Shown in pieces: positions 1 to 4,479 of a stretch of 6,724 bases of DNA. A program made the position numbers and the translations under genes. Each line of letters begins with the position of its first letter. Position 1 is the stretch's first letter. The notes beneath the pieces are model-generated. The model had not been told where the DNA came from. It did not search any database and saw only the letters and a program-made list of their open reading frames with translations. This stretch comes from Solobacterium sp. (GTDB lineage Bacteria > Bacillota_I > Bacilli_A > Erysipelotrichales > Erysipelotrichaceae), in assembly GCA_016284975.1 (NCBI GenBank), contig JAEEPV010000232.1:1-6724 (forward strand). Direction: 5' to 3'.

Positions 1-7
1 ACGCATA

Positions 8-24
8 ACCATGCTCGCATGGCT
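8..24. repeat. small hairpin at the left edge
   Basis: CCATG (9-13) and CATGG (18-22) form a 5-bp stem around a four-base loop. GTTATTTG follows on the plus strand. It could be the terminator of a plus-strand gene lying left of the window, but the stem is short and the T tract is interrupted, so this is only a possibility. Confidence 0.25.
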
Positions 25-77
25 GTTATTTGACAATAAACTTTCTAACTAACTTCGCAGTTAATTTAACAATTTAA

Positions 78-230
78 TCACAAAAATGGTGTCTTAGCAG
101 GATAAATTCTTTCCTGCTTGCTCACCTCCATAGAATAATTGATTTTCTTTTCTGTGATAGATAGTTTTTTTGTCAGTATTGCTTGTGTATGTTTTCCAAG
201 AACTAACCAAACATAGTTCGTTGTCTGTCC
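78..230 (-). other. short open frame downstream of the recombinase, possible remnant
   Basis: Immediately after the recombinase stop, another minus-strand frame is open for 50 codons, from just after a TGA at 231-233 to a TGA at 78-80. The reading is rich in Lys, Thr and Ile and ends in the residues ERIYPAKTPFL. The only ATG in it is at 129-131, which would give a 17-residue peptide. A strong GGAGGTGAG motif lies just inside that ATG rather than upstream of it, so it does not serve this start. I do not recognise the product. It may be the end of a displaced gene, or chance in AT-rich DNA. Confidence 0.2.
96..118. repeat. 7-bp inverted repeat
   Basis: AGCAGGA (96-102) and TCCTGCT (112-118) are perfectly complementary around a nine-base AT-rich loop. 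It lies about 115 bases downstream of the recombinase stop. No real T run follows on either strand, so it is a weak candidate for a recombinase terminator. Confidence 0.3.
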
Positions 231-234
231 TCAA

Positions 235-810
235 TCACGATTTTCCATTACTTCTATATTCACGAATACGTCTCGTCAGTGTAGCAGAACTCATGTGTAG
301 TTTCTTACACATATATTTCTGTGTAATATCTCCATCCTCCCATTGCTTATAAAGTTGCTCAAAAAGGTATTTATCAAATTGAATCGGCTGTCGGCCTTGA
401 TATCTTCCCTGCTGTTTTGCGATAGCAATACCTTCTGCCTGGCGCTGACGAATCTGATCTCGCTCCAATTCCGATAGAGCGGCAAACACAGTCAATATAA
501 ATTTTCCTTGAGGTGTGCTGGTGTCAATACTCTCCTTCTCGGATACAAATTGAACACCTTTTGTTTGAAGCTCTTCGACAATCTGAAGGAGATCTCGCGT
601 GGATCTAGCAAGTCGGCTAATAGATTCTACATATAAAACATCTCCTTCACGGATATAGTCCAGCATAGCCTGGAGACCAGGCCGATTGCGGTCCTTCCCG
701 GAGAGCATATCAGAAAAAACCTTCTTGCATCCTGCCTGTTTGAGTATTTGTTCCTGACGAGCAGGATTCTGATCGGCGGAGCTGCATCGTACATAACCTA
801 TTTTTGCCAT
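235..810 (-). CDS. small serine recombinase (resolvase/invertase family)
   Basis: This is a 191-residue site-specific recombinase of the resolvase/invertase family. Such enzymes cut both DNA strands at a short dyad through a covalent phosphoserine link. The N-terminal catalytic domain opens with IGYVRCSSADQ, giving Arg8 and nucleophile Ser10. SISRLARS supplies Arg66 and Arg69, equivalent to the second catalytic arginine pair of the family. A long helix around residues 100-135 (GKFILTVFAALSELERDQI) is the usual dimerisation and linker helix. The C-terminus (about 163-186) is a helix-turn-helix that would read the site. Length matches the 180-200 residues of Tn3-type resolvases, so it is complete. 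I chose the ATG at 808-810 because the family motif begins there and GAGGAG lies just upstream. The spacing is very short (2 bases); an in-frame ATG at 829-831 adds seven residues but has no good ribosome site. The sequence alone does not separate resolvase from invertase, and no transposase is in the window. Confidence 0.93.
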   Translation of the reverse strand: MAKIGYVRCSSADQNPARQEQILKQAGCKKVFSDMLSGKDRNRPGLQAMLDYIREGDVLYVESISRLARSTRDLLQIVEELQTKGVQFVSEKESIDTSTPQGKFILTVFAALSELERDQIRQRQAEGIAIAKQQGRYQGRQPIQFDKYLFEQLYKQWEDGDITQKYMCKKLHMSSATLTRRIREYRSNGKS

Positions 811-847
811 ATCTCCTCTCACATTAATCATTAGGATCAATATTATT

Positions 848-869
848 TATGATTTAATTTTAAATCATA
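848..869. repeat. 10-2-10 palindrome upstream of the recombinase, candidate recombination site or operator
   Basis: The arms TATGATTTAA (848-857) and TTAAATCATA (860-869) are perfect inverted repeats around a central TT at 858-859. The palindrome starts 38 bases upstream of the recombinase ATG. Small serine recombinases bind dyads as dimers and cut with a two-base stagger at the centre, so a perfect dyad with a two-base centre next to the gene is a natural candidate for its crossover site or autoregulatory operator. This role is inferred from position and form; no matching consensus was recognised. Confidence 0.45.
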
Positions 870-877
870 TGAATATT

Positions 878-907
878 AAAATACACCTTATGATTGAAAA
901 AATGCAA
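878..907 (-). promoter_or_regulatory. candidate promoter of the recombinase gene
   Basis: On the minus strand, TTGCAT (902-907) is separated by 18 bases from TATTTT (878-883). This resembles a sigma-70-type promoter with a weak -10. Transcription would start near 870, inside or just before the palindrome at 848-869, so bound recombinase could shut off its own promoter. AT-rich DNA produces such matches easily. Confidence 0.3.
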
Positions 908-924
908 TCAATCAATAGGGTGTA
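882..924. repeat. imperfect inverted repeat overlapping the recombinase promoter
   Basis: TACACCTTATGATTG (882-896) pairs with CAATCAATAGGGTGTA (909-924), with one bulged base and one mismatch. The tandem run CAATCAATCAAT (905-916) lies inside it. The repeat covers the candidate promoter and sits 12 bases from the perfect palindrome. With that palindrome it gives two dyads in a row, as in the multi-subsite res regions of resolvases. The assignment is inference. Confidence 0.35.
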
Positions 925-929
925 CCCAT

Positions 930-998
930 ATGAGCAATCCTGATACGCCAATCTCTATTAAAAATGTAATACCAATTATTAAAATTACGCAGCGGTGA
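930..998 (+). other. possible 22-residue plus-strand ORF
   Basis: ATG at 930-932 opens a frame ending at TGA 996-998. It encodes a short peptide beginning MSNPDTPISIKN. GGGTG lies about ten bases upstream, which is only a modest ribosome site. The frame ends inside the first arm of the hairpin at 985-1017. It could be the truncated start of a plus-strand gene divergent from the recombinase, or chance. Nothing in it is recognised. Confidence 0.15.
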
Positions 999-1017
999 AA
1001 TGATATCCGTTGCGTAA
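985..1017. repeat. 11-bp hairpin downstream of the winged-helix ORF
   Basis: TTACGCAGCGG (985-995) pairs with CCGTTGCGTAA (1007-1017) around an 11-base loop. The single non-Watson-Crick position is a G-U pair on the plus strand and an A-C mismatch on the minus strand. On the minus strand it is followed by TTTTAATAATT and lies 23 bases after the stop of the small ORF at 1040-1222. It may be that gene's terminator, or another dyad of the recombinase region. Confidence 0.4.
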
Positions 1018-1039
1018 AATTTAACTCTGGAAACATATA

Positions 1040-1222
1040 TTACTCTTTTGCAATATACACTCTTGCTCTTCCTTCTCCTTTAGGTTCAATCCTTCCTTCA
1101 GCAGTTAATTCCGCCAATAATACTCTTACTCTTAAATAAGCTAAATTCCGAAGTTTTTTGTTTGCATTTTGACCATATTTTGGCCACCTCTTATTCATAA
1201 TCTTTTTTGCGCTTGTATGCAC
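1040..1222 (-). CDS. small winged-helix-like protein, probably a C-terminal fragment
   Basis: The frame encodes 60 residues from a GTG at 1220-1222, or 52 from an ATG at 1196-1198. Neither start has a convincing ribosome site. The second half (VRVLLAELTAEGRIEPKGEG then RARVYIAKE) matches the recognition helix and beta wing typical of the last 40 residues of winged-helix proteins, including tails of Fic-type and AlbA-type regulators. A whole protein of this type would need more N-terminal sequence. The frame upstream is closed, and the ATG overlaps the stop of the fragment at 1191-1292. It is most likely the surviving end of a larger gene. Binding of DNA is inferred only from the pattern. Confidence 0.45.
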   Translation of the reverse strand: MHTSAKKIMNKRWPKYGQNANKKLRNLAYLRVRVLLAELTAEGRIEPKGEGRARVYIAKE

Positions 1223-1461
1223 GGCTGTAAACCAGGTTCAGGACTTCTTCATCATCTGCGCTGGCATACCACAGCTCCCGACTATATTTCACTCTGATGG
1301 CCAAGTTATAATTTTGTGGCAGAAGGATTCACCTTATACCGCCGATTATCTGAATCTATTGATTTCCTCATCAGATATACGTAGAAATCCAGATCTTTTC
1401 CGGTGTTTCTCTCATAACTCCACCGGACAGAAAAATCAACAGCCGCTGTGCTGCATATCAT
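1191..1461 (-). pseudogene. two short frames that may be one broken gene, unknown function
   Basis: An ATG at 1459-1461 opens a 51-residue frame (MICSTAAVDFSVRW...NPSATKL) ending in TAA at 1306-1308. A second frame then reads ...LAIRVKYSRELWYASADDEE...KRKKDYE and stops at 1191-1193. It is open upstream to a TGA near 1328 and has no ribosome site, with only a GTG at 1290-1292. Both readings have protein-like composition, with mixed aromatic, acidic and basic residues, and they follow each other with a slip near 1310. One gene split by a single-base change explains this best. I recognise no family. Its tail overlaps the start of the winged-helix fragment. Confidence 0.3.
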
Positions 1462-1477
1462 CTTTTCTGCTCATATG

Positions 1478-1501
1478 AAAAGGACCATCACACGATGGTC
1501 C
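1478..1501 (-). terminator. rho-independent terminator of the zinc-ribbon peptide gene
   Basis: GGACCATC (1482-1489) and GATGGTCC (1494-1501) form a perfect 8-bp GC-rich stem with a four-base loop. On the minus strand the stem runs directly into TTTT (1478-1481). It lies 40 bases after the stop at 1541 and would end transcription of the small-peptide genes. The plus strand has no T run after the stem, so the orientation is clear. Confidence 0.8.
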
Positions 1502-1540
1502 CCATTTACATCCTGCAGTCCTTGTCTTGTCAGACGATGA

Positions 1541-1762
1541 TTATTCATCATCCTCAGGCGGAACGGATTTGAAGGTATACCCGCCGCAGTTCGGGCATTG
1601 GTATACAAAGTTCCAGCATCCCGGACCAACCTTCTTATCTTCAATCATTTCAAGCCCTAAGTTTCCGCATTGGGCACAATGCAGTCCGACAAGGACACCT
1701 CCGCTAACTTTACCAAGTTCAAGATCGCTGAGAACTTCTTCAAAACTCCTCATCTCTGCCAT
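1541..1762 (-). CDS. double-glycine-leader peptide with a zinc-ribbon-like body
   Basis: The gene encodes 73 residues. Residues 1-22 form an acidic leader ending LELGKVSGG, with hydrophobic residues at -4 (Val), -7 (Leu) and -12 (Leu) relative to the Gly-Gly. This is the pattern cut by C39-peptidase ABC exporters. The predicted 51-residue body has CAQC (Cys29, Cys32) and CPNC (Cys56, Cys59), a spacing typical of zinc ribbons, plus one extra Cys49 and an acidic tail (PPEDDE). The start is the ATG at 1760-1762; AAGGAGG lies 12 bases upstream, which is long but nothing fits closer. A hairpin terminator follows. Leader recognition is fairly firm; export and metal binding are inferred. An ordinary cytosolic zinc-ribbon protein with a chance VSGG is the alternative, made less likely by two neighbours with the same leader form. 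Confidence 0.7.
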   Translation of the reverse strand: MAEMRSFEEVLSDLELGKVSGGVLVGLHCAQCGNLGLEMIEDKKVGPGCWNFVYQCPNCGGYTFKSVPPEDDE

Positions 1763-1767
1763 TATAG

Positions 1768-2012
1768 TTAAAATCCTCCTTTAACAACTGCTTTTATTAT
1801 ATTCACCTGGCTTTGTAATCCGTCAATATTCCCATGCGTATTGTCTAACAAGTTGGTTGCAGTTAAGAACCACAGCTCGTGACGTAAATAACGCCAACCA
1901 TTCATAGGCTGACGCCATTGGCTCTATAAGGAGTTTTTTGTTTCTTGGCCTGAGGATAGAATTCGTTGAAAAAGCCTTCTGCAAAGATACCAAATTTATT
2001 AAAGTAGTGCCT
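1768..2012 (-). other. frame-broken tract between two leader-peptide genes
   Basis: The 275-base gap between the genes at 2038 and 1762 has no complete gene. Two protein-like minus-strand frames follow one another. The first runs from 2012 (no start codon) through KFGIFAEGFFNEFYPQAKKQ to TGA at 1902-1904. The second starts at ATG 1903-1905, overlapping that stop as ATGA, reads MNGWRYLRHELWFLTATNLL and ends at TAA 1768-1770. The ATG has no ribosome site, so a single older gene with a frameshift is more likely than two coupled ones. A third frame (stop at 1823) is also open over part of this stretch, so the choice of frame is uncertain. The family is unknown. The ribosome site of the next gene lies inside the last codons. 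Confidence 0.25.
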
Positions 2013-2037
2013 TTATGCTGAAGTTTGTATGCATTTC

Positions 2038-2313
2038 TTATCCATTGAACGGTTCTACATAAGTAGATGGAATCCAGTATCCAGTTCTCGCGTCCTGAAC
2101 CCATTCATGATGTCGCCAGTCAGTCTCTTTTGCACCGATTGTAAATACCATGCCAACTTTTGCGACACCTTCCCGCTGACCTACATCATAGTCTGGTCTG
2201 GAATGAAAATCATACTCGAGCCATACCCGACATTTCTGATTTACCTGAAGATCACCGTATCCTCCAGAAACCCCTTTTATTTCATTGTCCTTGACTTTAA
2301 ACTGATCTTCCAT
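2038..2313 (-). CDS. double-glycine-leader peptide with an SH3-like body
   Basis: The gene encodes 91 residues. The start is the ATG at 2311-2313, set by a perfect AGGAGG seven bases upstream; the open frame extends to 2361 but that part has no ribosome site. Residues 1-18 (MEDQFKVKDNEIKGVSGG) are a short acidic/basic leader with Val at -4, Ile at -7 and Val at -12 before the Gly-Gly. The 73-residue body has a single Cys and is rich in Trp, Tyr and Asp. Its end (HEWVQDARTGYWIPSTYVEP) resembles the closing strands of bacterial SH3 domains, where G-Y/W-W-I/V-P-x-x-Y-V/L is common. The leader implies processing and export by a peptidase-containing ABC transporter, which is not in the window. The SH3 assignment rests on that end motif and is tentative. 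Confidence 0.68.
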   Translation of the reverse strand: MEDQFKVKDNEIKGVSGGYGDLQVNQKCRVWLEYDFHSRPDYDVGQREGVAKVGMVFTIGAKETDWRHHEWVQDARTGYWIPSTYVEPFNG

Positions 2314-2453
2314 TGTTTTACCTCCTGCTTCCAGACCATAAACGAAAACTGATCCTGACACTATATAAACTCGCTTTAATTTCGATGCGAAAGCATTCTA
2401 TTTGTGGCTTAACAGAATTTCACAGTCGCCGGCACATACTGGAGAATAAGCAT

Positions 2454-2513
2454 ATGGCACACAAAGACTTTAAGAAACTGAACGACGAAGAAACCAATCC
2501 CAGTATCTTCTGA
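2454..2513 (+). other. 19-codon plus-strand ORF resembling a truncated leader
   Basis: ATG at 2454-2456 has GGAG nine bases upstream and opens a short frame, MAHKDFKKLNDEETNPSIF, ending at TGA 2511-2513. Its first 13 residues have the acidic/basic, D-F-K-K-L-N-D-E-E composition common in double-glycine leaders. No Gly-Gly or body follows, and it lies on the opposite strand to the other leader genes. It could be a broken relative or a short peptide in its own right. It is too short for a firm call. Confidence 0.25.
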
Positions 2514-2561
2514 TCAGCCTCATTTTGCCGTAATGATTATTTCTATGTTTTCCGTTTTCAT

Positions 2562-2714
2562 CTATACCCAATAATCCGCCCAATCAACAGGGGTATCCGG
2601 CATTTCTTCGACGGAAAGTGCATCGTCGATGTACCATTTCAGACTAAGGCTCGCAGCCACCTTCAATCGTTTCACCAACTCTAGTTTATTACTGCGAAAA
2701 CAGAAACAATCCAT
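2562..2714 (-). CDS. possible fourth small protein of the cluster, start uncertain
   Basis: A minus-strand frame is open from about 2790 to TAG at 2562-2564. Its only ATG, at 2712-2714, gives 50 residues (MDCFCFRSNKLELVKRLKVA...), ending in the acidic, Trp-rich VDWADYWV. That ATG has no ribosome site. A perfect AGGAGG at 2746-2751 sits ten bases upstream of an in-frame ATA (2733-2735), which would give 57 residues. This looks like an ATG start lost to ATA, or a rare ATA start. The frame upstream of the AGGAGG contains ITIGGQEG, a Gly-Gly without the usual leader. Size, strand and place match the leader-peptide genes, but no proper leader is visible. It may be a decayed member. I recognise no family. 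Confidence 0.35.
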   Translation of the reverse strand: MDCFCFRSNKLELVKRLKVAASLSLKWYIDDALSVEEMPDTPVDWADYWV

Positions 2715-2861
2715 TTGGAATTGATCAACTGTTATACCTTCTTGTCCTCCTATGGTGATGGGCGACTTTTTCTTCCAAGCAAATACAATCAGATGAGATC
2801 AGAATGAATCTGCATGGAGACAAGCCGCTTAGGATTACACCGTAATAATGCGTTTTTTCTC

Positions 2862-2877
2862 AGATGTAATTACATCT
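2862..2877. repeat. 16-bp perfect palindrome
   Basis: AGATGTAATTACATCT reads the same on both strands. It lies 70 bases after the stop of the gene at 2947. TTT follows directly on the plus strand and GAGAAAAAA on the minus strand, so as a terminator it would fit a plus-strand transcript poorly and a minus-strand one not at all. An operator for a dimeric regulator is an alternative. No regulator gene is nearby. Confidence 0.4.
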
Positions 2878-2946
2878 TTTAAGTTAGTTCCAGCAAAGAA
2901 TTCTGTCTTTGTATTACAGCAGGATTATTCTAAAGAGTCCGCCCAC

Positions 2947-3270
2947 TCAAATTGCCTTTGCGGCCGCTCTTTCAGCGGTCAATTTCATGAACTGTCTGTG
3001 CCCAACCGTGCCATAACCAGGAAGTTCATACGTATTCCTGCCCTCACGGTTATGAACGACAGGTCTGTTCGGATTGGTACGGCAGTAATAATCACAATCC
3101 CATACCGAGAAAACCCATTCCAGTACAGCCGGGCAATACAATTTGACCTGGCGATCAGGATTATATCTGTTATAAAGTGCAACAAGTTCATCCGTTTCCC
3201 TGCTTGAACCGCCGCTTACGGGTTTGAGTTCCTCATCATCCAGATGCTTTTCCCTAATTTCATCTTGCAT
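2947..3270 (-). CDS. double-glycine-leader peptide with a Cys/Tyr-rich body of unknown fold
   Basis: The gene encodes 107 residues. The ATG at 3268-3270 has GAGAGG eight bases upstream. Residues 1-21 (MQDEIREKHLDDEELKPVSG plus Gly21) are the clearest leader in the window: L-D-D-E-E-L-x-x-V-S-G-G, with Val at -4, Leu at -7 and Leu at -12. The 86-residue body has three Cys close together (YCPAVLEW...WDCDYYCR), many Tyr, Asn and Arg residues, and an Ala-rich end (ERAAAKAI). No membrane helix is obvious, so it is not a typical pore-forming class II bacteriocin. I do not recognise the fold. It is the first leader gene downstream of the redox operon, 173 bases from the reductase stop. It probably has its own promoter, as that gap shows no ribosome site for any other gene. 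Confidence 0.7.
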   Translation of the reverse strand: MQDEIREKHLDDEELKPVSGGSSRETDELVALYNRYNPDRQVKLYCPAVLEWVFSVWDCDYYCRTNPNRPVVHNREGRNTYELPGYGTVGHRQFMKLTAERAAAKAI

Positions 3271-3443
3271 TGTGTTTTCCTCTCTTTTACTGTAAATATA
3301 CGAAATAATCGCATGAATTCCATAAAAAATCGGCTGATGCGGAAAAGCAGCAACTAAAAATTTGAATTTCTTTGAAAGTGTCGTTTATTTATCAATTTGC
3401 AGTGAAAATCTCTTCCCGTTTTCTATTGTTCTGTGCGCAGGTA
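3271..3443. other. intergenic gap between the redox operon and the leader-peptide genes
   Basis: This AT-rich stretch separates the reductase stop from the first leader-peptide gene. On the minus strand it holds the ribosome site GAGAGG (about 3279-3284) and a run of A/T with TATATT-like hexamers that could be a promoter for the gene at 3270, but no clear -35/-10 pair. I see no strong hairpin that would end the redox operon, so read-through into the peptide genes is possible. Confidence 0.3.
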
Positions 3444-3977
3444 TCAGAGACTGTTTCCAAGGCTGTATGCCTGTACAGGATAACTGCTGCGCCGTGTCAT
3501 GGATGGTGTTCCGCAGCCGTAACCGAGCACCATCCCCATATCTTCAAAGTTTATATAGCGAACCAGCGTTTTGTAATGCGCTGCGAGGGCGTCAAATGTC
3601 CAGTCGTCCGCATTCCATGCGACGGTAAGCAGTGCGGACTTCAGATGTCTCTGATTCAAACTGCTGTTGAAGGAACAGAAACGGTCCACAACTGTTTTCA
3701 TCTGCGCACTCATTCCATAGTAATAAAGCGGAGTCGCAAACACGACCATATCGGATTGCAGAAGTTCTCTGCGGATAACCTCCATATCATCCTTCTGCAC
3801 GCAGGGGCCTTCATAGCCGCAGGCAACGCATCCGGTACATGCGTGAATATCTGCGTGACAGACATCAATCACGTTGCAGGTATGACCGGCATCCTCTGCA
3901 CCCCGGACAAATTCCTCTGTCAGGATCGACGTGGATCCCTTTTTGTTCGGACTTCCCATAAGTACTGTTATCTTCAT
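3444..3977 (-). CDS. NAD(P)H-dependent FMN reductase (flavodoxin-fold oxidoreductase)
   Basis: This is a 177-residue cytosolic flavoprotein of the NADPH-dependent FMN reductase family, which moves electrons from NAD(P)H to bound flavin and on to quinones or other acceptors. MKITVLMGSPNKKGST (1-16) is the flavin phosphate loop G-S-P-x-x-x-G-S-T. PLYYYGMSAQMKTVVDR (83-99) is the conserved second flavin-contact segment. Cys47, Cys50, Cys53 and Cys59 (ACTGCVACGYEGPC) form the cysteine group seen in a subfamily close to iron-sulfur flavoproteins; whether a cluster binds here is not shown. The C-terminus (YPVQAYSLGNSL) matches the usual family end, so it is full length. The ATG at 3975-3977 has GAGG seven bases upstream; the frame extends to 4022 without a better start. 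It lies 14 bases after the broken flavodoxin and closes the operon. Confidence 0.9.
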   Translation of the reverse strand: MKITVLMGSPNKKGSTSILTEEFVRGAEDAGHTCNVIDVCHADIHACTGCVACGYEGPCVQKDDMEVIRRELLQSDMVVFATPLYYYGMSAQMKTVVDRFCSFNSSLNQRHLKSALLTVAWNADDWTFDALAAHYKTLVRYINFEDMGMVLGYGCGTPSMTRRSSYPVQAYSLGNSL

Positions 3978-3991
3978 CTTGATTCCTCTTT

Positions 3992-4479
3992 TCAGTGTTT
4001 GATTCCGTTTAAGTCCAGCCATGCGGATACATCATCCGCAAGTGAGGCACCGCCTGAATAATGAACGGATAATCCCTCTCCGATCAGGGCATCCGGCGCC
4101 AGCTTCGCGATTGCGGTCAGGCTTTTGCCGAACCGCCCTCCGCCATGAGAGCAGAACGGAATGATCTGTTTCCCGGCAAAGTCATATTCCTCCAGGAAGG
4201 ACGCGATCGGCATCGGGATGGATGCCCACCAGTCGGAAAGCCCAGCAGAATCATATCGTAGTCATCCATATTTTCCACAAGGGCAGAAAGCTGCGGTCTT
4301 GCCTGTCAGTGCTGATCCTCCTGTGCTTCCATTAAGACCGTGTTGTAATCATCGGAGTATGCAGGTACCGGAATGATCTCAAAGACATCCGCCCCGGTCT
4401 GCCGTCTGATCTCCTCTGCAACTCCTCTTGTGTTGCCGCTCCAGGAGAAGTAGGCAATCAGAATTCTTCCGCCGTTCAC
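3992..4479 (-). pseudogene. flavodoxin, broken by a stop codon and a frameshift
   Basis: This is the remains of an about 160-residue flavodoxin, an FMN-binding electron carrier. GTG at 4477-4479 opens RILIAYFSWSGNTRGVAEEI, whose S-W-S-G-N-T is the FMN phosphate loop. The frame meets TGA at 4306-4308 (EDQH-stop-QARPQL), then continues to LLGFP near 4234. One base is missing there (about 4232-4233): CCG-AC-TGG-TGG should read P-I-W-W. The following frame, WWASIPMPIASFLEEYDF, runs on to TGA at 3992-3994 with a normal flavodoxin end (GKQIIPFCSHGGGRFGKSL). The GTG overlaps the stop of the upstream gene as GTGA, which points to translational coupling in the ancestor. The first 57 codons could still be made as a short non-functional product. 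Closely related in layout to the intact flavodoxin at 6183. Confidence 0.85.

Noticed and set aside
170..352. 60-codon plus-strand open frame at the end of the recombinase
   Set aside because: It overlaps the recombinase DNA-binding domain on the other strand and has no ribosome site.
235..810. Recombinase as part of a complete transposon
   Set aside because: No transposase and no terminal inverted repeats of the usual Tn3 type were found around it in this window.
1823..2104. 93-codon minus-strand frame overlapping the SH3-like peptide
   Set aside because: Its first part overlaps the well-supported leader gene in another frame. The remaining part is covered under the frame-broken tract, where the correct frame is uncertain.
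2314..2361. Longer start for the SH3-like peptide (adds 16 residues including another Gly-Gly)
   Set aside because: No ribosome site lies upstream of that start, while a perfect AGGAGG lies seven bases before the ATG at 2311-2313, inside the extension.
2848..3207. 119-codon plus-strand open frame
   Set aside because: It is the shadow of the leader-peptide gene at 2947-3270 and has no ribosome site.
3372..4061. 229-codon plus-strand open frame
   Set aside because: It lies opposite the FMN reductase, whose family motifs and ribosome site are clear. The plus-strand reading has no recognisable motif.
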